From the NCBI GenBank assembly GCA_000436035.1, contig FR893306.1, forward strand, positions 3,170 through 9,730: a stretch of DNA of 6,561 bases, given 5' to 3'. Shown piece by piece: positions 1 to 5,844 of the stretch (positions are counted from its first letter, which is position 1; each line of letters starts with the position of its first letter). The translations under genes were made by a program, and so were the position numbers. The DNA comes from Prevotella sp. CAG:732. Its GTDB lineage: Bacteria > Bacteroidota > Bacteroidia > Bacteroidales > Bacteroidaceae. The notes beneath the pieces were generated by a model. It ran no database searches. It worked only from the letters and a program-made list of their open reading frames with translations, and was not told where the DNA came from.

Positions 1-589
1 GATTGATGATGGAGAGACCTGCCTGCTGACCACTCCTAACGAGGAATGGACGGTAGATTTCCACATTATTAATATATACGGAGTTCTCGTCGAAAGCACC
101 GCCACGTACATTGTATTGTGAAGACAGTTCGTTGTGGGTGCTCACGCCGGCTTGTTGCTGGATGAGTCCCTCTACGGCGTTGCCAGAGGCAGAAGGAGCC
201 AGTTTGGTGTCTTCCGTCTTCAGTTCCTCGGTCTGTCCTGTCTGGATTTTTTGTCCTGTCACCTGAACTTCCGATAGGATGTTGTCGTCCGTATAGAGCA
301 CGACTTGAAGGGTTTGCTTGCCTCTAGGACGGCGAAGCACTCTGACTTTCGGTTTGTAGCCTATCATGGTGAACTTCACCGCCACGCTGTCAGCCGACTG
401 GAGGTGCAAGCTGAACTCGCCCTTCAGCGATGTGAAGGCGACCTTACCCTGCTTGACGACAGAGACGGTGGCGAGTTCTATCGGATTGTTGTCTTGGTCG
501 GTGACCCTGCCTTGCAATGTGAATCCCTGTGCCATCATCTGGATGGTGGCAAAGAGGCATATTATAAAGGAGAATAATTTCTTTTTCAT
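1..589 (-). CDS. TonB-dependent outer-membrane receptor, N-terminal part (runs off window)
   Basis: Reading the minus strand from the ATG at 589-587 gives 196 uninterrupted codons up to the window edge. Residues 1-20 (MKKKLFSFIICLFATIQMMA) form a lysine-rich, hydrophobic signal peptide with likely cleavage before Q21. Residues about 22-102 look like a carboxypeptidase-D regulatory-like beta-sandwich (FTLQGRVTDQDNNPIELATV, then a GEFSL strand and MIGYKP). A possible TonB-box-like stretch, LSEVQVTG, lies at 105-112. The plug domain starts near 125 and shows NVRGG at 160-164, VYINNVEIYRPF at 171-182 and SGQQAGLSIIN to the cut. Such proteins import a ligand across the outer membrane using TonB energy. 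The plug wording fits the single receptors of about 750-850 residues in Bacteroidota better than the longer SusC type, but the barrel is outside the window and the substrate cannot be told. The gene is divergent from the sulfur genes. Confidence 0.9.
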   Translation of the reverse strand, partial: MKKKLFSFIICLFATIQMMAQGFTLQGRVTDQDNNPIELATVSVVKQGKVAFTSLKGEFSLHLQSADSVAVKFTMIGYKPKVRVLRRPRGKQTLQVVLYTDDNILSEVQVTGQKIQTGQTEELKTEDTKLAPSASGNAVEGLIQQQAGVSTHNELSSQYNVRGGAFDENSVYINNVEIYRPFLVRSGQQAGLSIIN

Positions 590-643
590 ATCTCTTTTAA
601 CGTAGAAAGTTACAATTTATTATAAAATACCATCCTCTAGGTA

Positions 644-673
644 TTAGTATGTCGTGATTTTTTTGTACTTTTG
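644..673 (+). promoter_or_regulatory. Bacteroidota-type promoter for the sulfur amino acid genes
   Basis: TACTTTTG at 666-673 matches the Bacteroidota sigma-ABfr -7 consensus TAnnTTTG exactly. The nearest -33-like element is TTAG at 644-647 (three of four bases of TTTG), 18 bp upstream, slightly short of the usual 19-21 bp. Transcription would start near 680, giving a leader of about 60 bases before the ATG at 741. This position decides the start codon: an in-frame ATG at 654 lies upstream of the -7 box and would not be in the transcript. Confidence 0.65.
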
Positions 674-683
674 CAGCCAATTA

Positions 684-698
684 CTTGTCGGTGACAAG
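684..698 (+). promoter_or_regulatory. Short inverted repeat in the 5' leader
   Basis: CTTGTC (684-689), GGT (690-692) and GACAAG (693-698) form a perfect 6-bp inverted repeat with a 3-nt loop, starting within a few bases of the predicted transcription start. It could be a 5'-end stabilising hairpin in the mRNA or an operator half-site pair for a regulator. It is too small to be a known SAM riboswitch, and no T-tract follows, so it is not a terminator. Function unassigned. Confidence 0.4.
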
Positions 699-740
699 AT
701 ATGTTGTAAAGATAAGGATAAAAACGAAATTGATATAAAG

Positions 741-1919
741 ATGAAGAAACAAACCCAAGCCATTCACTTGGCTTATGCGCGTCGTGACGCTTACGATTCT
801 TTGAGCGTGCCTGTATATAATACCTTGGCATACGAGTTTGACAATGCACAGATCATGTCTGAGGCTTTCACGGATAAGATCAAGGCTCCAGATTATTCAC
901 GTGTCGAAAATCCAACGGTCACCAACTTCGAGCGTCGTGTGGCTGCCCTCACGGGTGCTCACCATGCCACAGCCTTCAATTCGGGTATGGCTGCCATCAG
1001 CAACACTTTCTTGGCGTTGGCTGCTCAGGGCAAGAATATTGTCACTTCCAAGCATCTCTTCGGTAATACATATGCATTATTGTTGGGTACTCTCCGTCGT
1101 TTTGGCGTGAAGGTTCATCTTTGCGACTTAACCAACATTGACGAGGTCAAGGCGGCTTTGGATGAGAATTCCTGTTGTATCTTCTTGGAGATTATCACCA
1201 ATCCTCAGATGGAGGTAGCCGATTTGCAGGCTCTTTCTGCGGCGGCTCACGAGAAGAACATTCCTTTGGTGGCTGATACCACAGCCATTCCTTTTACTCA
1301 CTTCTCTGCCAAGGACTTAGGCGTTGACATTGAAGTTGTTTCCAGCTCCAAGTACGTGAGTGGTGGTGCTACTTCTCTTGGTGGCGTTGTCATCGACTAT
1401 GCTACGGAGTACTGTGGTGATTTAGGAAAGAAGTTGTATGGCGAGATGCTGTTCAACTTTGGTGCTTACATGACTCCTCAGGTGGCGTATATGCAGACTA
1501 TCGGCTTGGAGACATTGGACGCTCGCTATCGTGTTCAGAGCAGCAATGCCTTGGAGTTGGCGAAGAAGTTGCAGGAGCTTCCACAAATCAAGCGTGTCAA
1601 CTATGTTGGTCTGGAGGACAATCCTTTCCACGCCTTGGCTCAGAAGCAGTTTGGCAAGACGGCTGGTGCCATGGTTTGCATCGACTTGGAGAGCAAGGAG
1701 GCTTGCTTTGCCTTCTTGGACAATTTGAAGTTGATTCATCGTGCTACGAACCTCTTTGATAATCGCTCGCTGGCGATTCACCCAGCTAGTACTATCTTTG
1801 GCGGATTTACTGACCGTCAGCGTGCTGGTATGGATGTGATGGATACGACGGTTCGACTCAGTGTTGGATTGGAGGATGTCGATGACTTGTTTGAGGATAT
1901 CAAGCAGGCATTAAACTAA
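741..1919 (+). CDS. Cys/Met-metabolism PLP enzyme (cystathionine gamma-synthase / O-acylhomoserine sulfhydrylase type)
   Basis: The protein has 392 residues from ATG 741. This start is chosen because MKKQTQAIHLAYARRDAY matches the family N-terminus and the upstream ATG at 654 precedes the promoter. Fold-type I PLP motifs are present: YSRVENPT at 52-59 (phosphate contacts from the partner subunit), SGMAA at 81-85, D179 in VADTT (pyridine nitrogen), K204 in SSSKY (Schiff base) and R372 in VRLSVGLED (substrate carboxylate). Family members act on O-acyl-homoserine with sulfide or cysteine, or split cystathionine or methionine, in the cytoplasm. The length fits the roughly 390-residue CGS/MetZ-like forms rather than the usual roughly 430-residue O-acetylhomoserine sulfhydrylase. 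Methionine gamma-lyase is unlikely because the position of its active-site Cys is N109 by my alignment. F107 stands where most relatives have Tyr. The exact substrate is not settled. A beta-lyase gene follows 73 bp downstream, which favours a role in transsulfuration. Confidence 0.88.
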   Translation: MKKQTQAIHLAYARRDAYDSLSVPVYNTLAYEFDNAQIMSEAFTDKIKAPDYSRVENPTVTNFERRVAALTGAHHATAFNSGMAAISNTFLALAAQGKNIVTSKHLFGNTYALLLGTLRRFGVKVHLCDLTNIDEVKAALDENSCCIFLEIITNPQMEVADLQALSAAAHEKNIPLVADTTAIPFTHFSAKDLGVDIEVVSSSKYVSGGATSLGGVVIDYATEYCGDLGKKLYGEMLFNFGAYMTPQVAYMQTIGLETLDARYRVQSSNALELAKKLQELPQIKRVNYVGLEDNPFHALAQKQFGKTAGAMVCIDLESKEACFAFLDNLKLIHRATNLFDNRSLAIHPASTIFGGFTDRQRAGMDVMDTTVRLSVGLEDVDDLFEDIKQALN

Positions 1920-1947
1920 GTGAAGAGTGAAGAACGAAGAGGGAAGA
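1920..1947 (+). repeat. Four tandem copies of a GTGAAGA-like heptamer
   Basis: Directly after the stop codon, four 7-base units lie head to tail: GTGAAGA (1920-1926), GTGAAGA (1927-1933), ACGAAGA (1934-1940) and GGGAAGA (1941-1947). The last five bases (GAAGA) are identical in all four, and variation is confined to the first two. This is a decayed microsatellite-like intergenic filler. It is purine-rich, has no coding potential, and its effect on expression of the downstream gene is unknown. Confidence 0.75.
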
Positions 1948-1963
1948 ATCCAATCGCAAAAAT

Positions 1964-1984
1964 GGTTTTCCACCTTTTAAAACC
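1964..1984 (+). other. Small inverted repeat just before the beta-lyase gene
   Basis: GGTTTT (1964-1969) and AAAACC (1979-1984) are perfectly complementary around a 9-nt loop (1970-1978). The structure ends 8 bases before the ATG at 1993, so if it forms in mRNA it would sit over the ribosome approach region. The stem is AT-rich and weak, with no T-run after it, so a terminator role is unlikely. It may be chance. Confidence 0.25.
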
Positions 1985-1992
1985 TTATAAAA

Positions 1993-3174
1993 ATGGAATA
2001 TAATTTTGACAAGATAATAGATCGTTCGGGCAGTGGTGACCTTAAACATGGAGCGCTTTTGCCTCGCTGGGGAAGGGAAGACCTTCTTCCCCTCTGGGTC
2101 GCCGATATGGACTTTGAGACTCCATCTTTTATTACTGATGCCTTGAAGGCTCGTTTAGAGCACTCTCTCTTCGGCTACACCGTGGAGCCAGAGGACTTCA
2201 TGCCAAGCATCATCGACTGGATTCACGACCATCATCAGTGGGATGTGAAGCGAGAATGGATTAAGTTTATCCCTGGTATCGTCAAGGGTATAGGCTTGGT
2301 AGTCAATGTCTTCACCAATCCTGATGAAAAAGTCATCATTCAGCCACCGGTCTATCATCCTTTCCGTTTGACTCCTGAAGGCAACGGACGTGAGGTGGTC
2401 TTCAATCCGCTCAAGATGCGTGATGATGGCTACTATGACATGGACTTCGAAAACTTGGAGAAGGTGTGCGATGAGAAATGCAAGGTATTCATCCTCTGCA
2501 ACCCTCACAACCCTGGAGGCATCACTTGGAGCAAGGAGACTTTGCAGCGTTTGGCTGACTTCTGCTACGAGCATCACTTGCTTGTCATCTCGGATGAAAT
2601 CCATGCCGACCTTGCCATCTTCGGACACAAGCATATTCCTTTTGCCTCGGTGTCTGACAAGGCTCGTGACATCAGTATCACCTTCCAGGCTCCTACCAAG
2701 ACCTTCAATATTGCAGGATTGATTAGCAGCTATGCCATCGTTCCTAATGAGGAAATTCGCCTGAAGTTCTATGGATGGTTGGTAGCCAATGAGTTGGATG
2801 AGCCTACGCTCTTCGCACCTATCGCTACTATCGCCGCTTTCCGTAAGGGTGAGGAATGGCGCAAGCAGATGTTGGCTTACATCGAAGAAAACATCAAGTT
2901 TGTGGAGAATTTCTGTCGTGGGCATATCCCAGGCGTTCGACCTCTTCGCCCACAGGCTTCCTTCTTGGTATGGCTTAACTGCCGTGACTTGCATCTTGAC
3001 CACGACGAACTCCTTGACCTCTTCATCGACAAGGCTCACTTGGCATTGAATGATGGTGAGATGTTCGGACCTGGCGGCGAGGGATTCATGCGACTGAATG
3101 TTGCCACGCAGAGAAGCGTACTTCGCCAAGCATTGGAGCAGTTGGCGGAGGCTGTGAAGAATCACGTCAAGTAA
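1993..3174 (+). CDS. MalY/PatB-family cystathionine beta-lyase (C-S lyase)
   Basis: A 393-residue PLP enzyme of fold type I, class-II aminotransferase-like. Key sites are LWVADMDF at 34-41, the Y121 ring-stacking position in PPVYHPF, NPHNPGG at 170-176, D201 in ISDEIH (pyridine nitrogen), K236 in APTKTFN (Schiff base) and R367 in FMRLN (carboxylate). The WVADMDF and SDEIHADL wording separates MalY/PatB lyases from true aminotransferases, although automated naming often says aminotransferase. The enzyme splits cystathionine to homocysteine, pyruvate and ammonia, and may also release sulfide from cysteine or other C-S substrates; it is cytoplasmic and normally a dimer. It follows the Cys/Met PLP enzyme by 73 bp on the same strand with no promoter that I can recognise between them, so co-transcription is likely. 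The start has AT-rich CCTTATAAAA before the ATG and no Shine-Dalgarno. E. coli MalY also represses MalT, but nothing here suggests that role. Confidence 0.92.
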   Translation: MEYNFDKIIDRSGSGDLKHGALLPRWGREDLLPLWVADMDFETPSFITDALKARLEHSLFGYTVEPEDFMPSIIDWIHDHHQWDVKREWIKFIPGIVKGIGLVVNVFTNPDEKVIIQPPVYHPFRLTPEGNGREVVFNPLKMRDDGYYDMDFENLEKVCDEKCKVFILCNPHNPGGITWSKETLQRLADFCYEHHLLVISDEIHADLAIFGHKHIPFASVSDKARDISITFQAPTKTFNIAGLISSYAIVPNEEIRLKFYGWLVANELDEPTLFAPIATIAAFRKGEEWRKQMLAYIEENIKFVENFCRGHIPGVRPLRPQASFLVWLNCRDLHLDHDELLDLFIDKAHLALNDGEMFGPGGEGFMRLNVATQRSVLRQALEQLAEAVKNHVK

Positions 3175-3180
3175 TGATAT

Positions 3181-3226
3181 TGAAAAAATGAAGCAGACTT
3201 CGATGACCATCGGAGTCTGCTTCATT
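3181..3226 (-). terminator. Strong intrinsic terminator for the nfnAB transcript
   Basis: The left arm 3187-3204 and right arm 3209-3226 pair over 18 positions: 13 perfect pairs (AATGAAGCAGACT with AGTCTGCTTCATT), one T-G wobble, then CGAT with ATCG, around a GACC loop. On the minus strand the hairpin is followed by a run of six T (complement of A3181-3186 region, AAAAAA at 3183-3188 partly in the stem). That is the classic intrinsic terminator layout for the leftward gene, whose stop lies about 90 bases away. On the plus strand the tail is only GATCTTT, so it may also stop the rightward sulfur transcript, but less well. Confidence 0.8.
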
Positions 3227-3232
3227 GATCTT

Positions 3233-3302
3233 TGGAGTAAGCTTCGTTGCCATATGCAGTAAACTCCATCAGTCTTCGAAGTCTTACTCTATTTTTGTAT
3301 TT
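3233..3302 (+). terminator. Probable terminator for the rightward sulfur operon
   Basis: GAGTAAGCTTCG (3235-3246) pairs with CGAAGTCTTACTC (3277-3289) apart from one bulged T at 3282, giving 12 base pairs. The plus-strand tail is T-rich: TTTTT at 3292-3296, then GTATTTT. The loop is long (30 nt, 3247-3276), which weakens the case. Its T-tail orientation is opposite to that of the neighbouring 3187-3226 hairpin, so together they would insulate the two convergent transcripts. Confidence 0.5.
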
Positions 3303-3315
3303 TATAAGTTGTCAT

Positions 3316-5655
3316 TTACTTCAGCTGTTTTGCCATGTTCTCAGCGGCTCTTCTACCATCGCCCATGGCGAGAATCACGGTAGCACCACCTCTTACGATG
3401 TCGCCACCTGCATAGATCTCTGGTTGTGAACTCTGCATCAGCTCGTTGACCACGATGGTGTTCTTGCGACCTAACTCCAATCCCTCGATACTCTGTGGGA
3501 CGAGTGGGTTAGGGCTGACACCGACGGCAACAATCACTTGATCACATTCCAAGGTGACAGTCTCGCCTGTAGCCTCAGGACGGCGACGACCACTTGCGTC
3601 TGGCTCGCCCAACTGCATCACGTCGAGCACCACGCTCTTCACGGCTCCCTTCTCGTCAGCCTCATATTCCTTCGGATTGTGAAGGGTGAGGAAGTGGATG
3701 CCTTCTTCCTTGGCATGCTTCACCTCTTCGAGACGAGCTGGCATCTCTGCCTCTGAACGGCGATAGACGAGTGTGACATCAGCACCCAGTCGCTTGGCGG
3801 TACGGCAACTGTCCATGGCAGTATTACCGCCACCAACTACTACCACCTTCTTTCCCAAGTTGATAGGGGTGTCAGAATGAGGATTGGCAGCATCCATCAG
3901 GTTGACACGGGTGAGATACTCATTGGATGACATAATGTTGAGGGCATTTTCGCCTAGAATGTTCATGAAGTTTGGCAGACCGGCACCAGAACCAACGAAG
4001 ATTCCCTTGAACCCTTGCTCGTTCAAATCCTTCACGCTGATGGTCTTGCCCACGATGCAGTCGGCAATGAATTTCACGCCCATTTTCTTCAAGTTCTCAA
4101 TCTCCACATCCACGATGGCATTAGGCAGGCGGAACTCTGGAATACCATATTTCAATACACCGCCAATCTCGTGCAATGCCTCGAAGACGGTGACGTCGAA
4201 ACCCTTCTTCGCCATATCGCCTGCAAAACTCAAACCGGAAGGACCGGAACCTACCACTGCTACCTTGATGCCATTGGCTGCTTCCTTCTCTGGTACGGAG
4301 ATGTTGCCACTTTGACGTTCATAGTCGGCGGCGAAACGCTCCAGGTAACCGATGGCTACGGCTGGCTTGTTCATCTTCAACTGGATACACTTGCTCTCAC
4401 ACTGCTTCTCCTGTGGACAAACACGACCACAGACGGCAGGGAGGGCAGAGGTATTCTTCAATACCTTGGCCGCTGCGAGGAACTGACCACGCTCAATATT
4501 CTTGATGAAGGAAGGAATGTTGATGTTGACAGGGCAACCCTCCACACACGTTGGCTTAGGACAGTCGAGGCATCGTTTCGCCTCGGTGAGCGCCATCTCC
4601 TTGGTCAAACCGATATTCACCTCCTCGGTACGAGTAGTGGCACGATAAACTGGGTCTAGCTCTGGCATCTTTACACGTTCGATATCGCCTCTGTCCTTTG
4701 CTTTCATGGAAGCACGTAACTCCTTGCGCCACTCTGAGTTACGGTCTGTCAGTTCAGCGATGCTTTCAGTAGTAGGCTCTACGTCCATCACCACGTCGGT
4801 TGTCTCTTTCTTCTTGTTGGCTTCCACGCTAGCCAAGTGCTCCTCGAAGTGTTCCATCTCCTCACGCTCGGCATCCTTGAAGGTACCCATGCGCTTGAAC
4901 ATCTCGTCCCAATCGACCAAGGCTCCATCAAACTCAGGACCGTCGATGCAGACGAACTTGGTCTTGCCTCCGATGGTCAGACGGCAGGCGCCACACATAC
5001 CCGTTCCGTCCACCATGATGGTGTTGAGGGAAACGTCGGTAGGGAGATTGTATTTCTGAGTCAAGAGGCAGCAGAACTTCATCATGATAGGAGGACCGAT
5101 GGCAAAGACCTTGTCGATGTGCTCCTGGTTGATGAGTTTCTCGATACCCACGGTTACCACGCCTTTCTCGCCGTAGCTACCGTCATCGGTCATGATGATG
5201 AGTTCGTCGCTGGAACTGCGAACTTCCTCTTCCATGATGACCAGTTCCTTGTTTCTTCCGGCGATGACAGAGAGCACTCGGTTGCCAGCTGCTTTCAGGG
5301 CACGGATGATAGGGAGCATAGGGGCTACGCCGACACCACCACCAGCACAGATGACCGTACCGAAATTCTCGATGTGGGTAGGATTTCCGAGCGGACCTAC
5401 CACGTCGTGAATCTCCTCGCCCTCATTGAGTGCGCAGAGTTTGGTAGAGGAGAGCCCTACCTTCTGAACCACCAAGGTGATAGTTCCCTTTTCGATGTCG
5501 GCATCGGCAATGGTGAGAGGCATACGCTCACTGTTGGCATCCACACGGATGATGACGAAGTTACCTGCCTTGCGGCTCTTGGCAATCAGTGGTGCTTCCA
5601 CATCGAAGCGGAATACCTTCTCAGAGTATTGTATTTTTCTGATAATCTTGTTCAT
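3316..5655 (-). CDS. nfnAB: Fused NfnA-NfnB: electron-bifurcating NADH-dependent ferredoxin:NADP+ oxidoreductase
   Basis: A single 779-residue protein joins the two Nfn subunits. Residues 1 to about 260 are the small, ferredoxin-NADP-reductase-like part (similar to the DHOD B electron-transfer subunit): RMPLTIA at 44-50 (FAD), CAGGGVGVAPM at 103-113 (NAD) and a [2Fe-2S] site with C221, C224 and C236 plus D216. Residues about 260-330 are a charged linker. From about 330 (MPELDPVYR) comes the large, glutamate-synthase-small-chain-like part. It has eight cluster cysteines (C362, C365, C370, C374; C409, C413, C419, C423) for two [4Fe-4S] clusters, FAD motif VVGSGPSG at 467-474, NADP motif VVGGGNTAMD at 606-615 with YRRS at 631-634, and the closing FAD motif YAGGD at 748-752. 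The known family reaction couples NADH and NADPH to ferredoxin by flavin-based bifurcation in the cytoplasm. It is often named DHOD B/glutamate synthase bifunctional protein, but no glutamate synthase large subunit is nearby. The gene lies downstream of serS. Confidence 0.9.
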   Translation of the reverse strand: MNKIIRKIQYSEKVFRFDVEAPLIAKSRKAGNFVIIRVDANSERMPLTIADADIEKGTITLVVQKVGLSSTKLCALNEGEEIHDVVGPLGNPTHIENFGTVICAGGGVGVAPMLPIIRALKAAGNRVLSVIAGRNKELVIMEEEVRSSSDELIIMTDDGSYGEKGVVTVGIEKLINQEHIDKVFAIGPPIMMKFCCLLTQKYNLPTDVSLNTIMVDGTGMCGACRLTIGGKTKFVCIDGPEFDGALVDWDEMFKRMGTFKDAEREEMEHFEEHLASVEANKKKETTDVVMDVEPTTESIAELTDRNSEWRKELRASMKAKDRGDIERVKMPELDPVYRATTRTEEVNIGLTKEMALTEAKRCLDCPKPTCVEGCPVNINIPSFIKNIERGQFLAAAKVLKNTSALPAVCGRVCPQEKQCESKCIQLKMNKPAVAIGYLERFAADYERQSGNISVPEKEAANGIKVAVVGSGPSGLSFAGDMAKKGFDVTVFEALHEIGGVLKYGIPEFRLPNAIVDVEIENLKKMGVKFIADCIVGKTISVKDLNEQGFKGIFVGSGAGLPNFMNILGENALNIMSSNEYLTRVNLMDAANPHSDTPINLGKKVVVVGGGNTAMDSCRTAKRLGADVTLVYRRSEAEMPARLEEVKHAKEEGIHFLTLHNPKEYEADEKGAVKSVVLDVMQLGEPDASGRRRPEATGETVTLECDQVIVAVGVSPNPLVPQSIEGLELGRKNTIVVNELMQSSQPEIYAGGDIVRGGATVILAMGDGRRAAENMAKQLK

Positions 5656-5723
5656 AGCTATTCTTGGTTTTTATGTTGTATGATTTGTTAGTTGTTCTTA
5701 GTAATGTGTCTTTTGGTATAGGG

Positions 5724-5740
5724 CTTTTGAAACACAAAAG
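5724..5740 (-). other. Small hairpin overlapping the tail of the serS terminator
   Basis: CTTTTG (5724-5729) and CAAAAG (5735-5740) form a perfect 6-bp inverted repeat with a 5-nt loop. Two of its bases (5739-5740) are also part of the larger 5739-5780 stem, so the two structures compete at one end. In the minus-strand transcript this hairpin would use the T-rich tail of the terminator. It may be chance or may tune read-through toward nfnAB. Confidence 0.35.
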
Positions 5741-5780
5741 GATAACATCGGCAGCTTGTTGTCAACTGCCGAGTTATCCT
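5736..5780 (-). terminator. Intrinsic terminator downstream of serS
   Basis: AGGATAAC plus TCGGCAG (5739-5746, 5748-5754) pairs with CTGCCGA plus GTTATCCT (5766-5780), 15 bp with one bulged A at 5747. TTG/CAA pairing can extend the stem inward to a TTGT loop if C5755 is bulged. On the minus strand the hairpin is followed by TTTGTGTTT, a moderate T-tract. It lies 65 bases after the serS stop codon and about 85 bases before the nfnAB start, so it should end or reduce serS transcription into nfnAB. Confidence 0.75.
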
Positions 5781-5796
5781 CGTACAATGTTATAGA

Positions 5797-5819
5797 AAGC
5801 CTAGTGTTCGACTAGGTTT
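5797..5819 (-). terminator. Second inverted repeat after serS, possible first-stage terminator
   Basis: CCTAGT (5800-5805) and ACTAGG (5811-5816) pair perfectly around a GTTCG loop, and A-T and G-T pairs extend the stem to 5797-5819. On the minus strand the downstream bases are TCTATA after the stem, which is a poor T-tract, so this is weaker evidence for termination than the neighbouring 5736-5780 hairpin. The two sit in tandem within about 80 bases. Confidence 0.4.
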
Positions 5820-5844
5820 GATGTCGTGTTGTATCTCTGTGAGA

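Larger units (their letters stand above)
590..740. promoter_or_regulatory. Divergent intergenic region between receptor and sulfur genes
   Basis: This 151-bp region separates two divergent start codons, so it should carry promoters for both. The plus-strand signal is clear and listed separately. For the minus strand I see only weak candidates: TAACTTTC (complement of 605-612), one mismatch from TAnnTTTG but leaving a leader of only about 8 bases, and TATTTTAT (complement of 622-629), which matches less well. Neither has a convincing -33 TTTG at the usual distance. Both start codons have AT-rich upstream bases and no clear Shine-Dalgarno sequence, as is usual in Bacteroidota. No small gene is supported here; the apparent 29-codon upstream extension of the plus-strand gene begins before its own promoter. 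Confidence 0.6.

Noticed and set aside
1..589. SusC-type receptor of a polysaccharide utilisation locus
   Set aside because: The plug wording (VYINNVEIYRPF, SGQQAGLS) fits shorter stand-alone TonB receptors, and there is no SusD gene, sugar-degrading enzyme or sensor in view. The deciding region is outside the window, so this is not excluded with certainty.
305..605. Small plus-strand open frames of 90 and 79 codons near the left end
   Set aside because: They lie opposite the receptor gene, whose signal peptide and plug motifs fix the coding strand.
654..740. N-terminal extension of the Cys/Met PLP enzyme from an upstream ATG at 654
   Set aside because: The ATG precedes the -7 box at 666-673, the extra 29 residues do not resemble the family, and MKKQTQAIH from 741 gives the expected N-terminus.
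674..740. SAM or other riboswitch upstream of the sulfur genes
   Set aside because: The leader is only about 60 bases with a single 6-bp stem; there is no multi-stem junction, pseudoknot pattern or terminator before the gene.
2155..3225. A 356-codon open frame on the minus strand opposite the beta-lyase gene
   Set aside because: It mirrors a gene with all MalY/PatB motifs, its ATG lies inside the terminator hairpin at 3187-3226, and its translation shows no recognisable domain. Long antisense frames are common opposite codon-biased genes.
3316..5655. Glutamate synthase small chain or DHOD B subunit as the main function
   Set aside because: No GltB large chain or pyrD is nearby, and the fusion of both halves with an Asp at the [2Fe-2S] site fits Nfn better.
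4837..5691. A 284-codon open frame on the plus strand opposite nfnAB
   Set aside because: The opposite strand carries every cofactor motif of the Nfn fusion; the plus-strand translation is His/Asp-rich with no known motifs, typical of a shadow frame.
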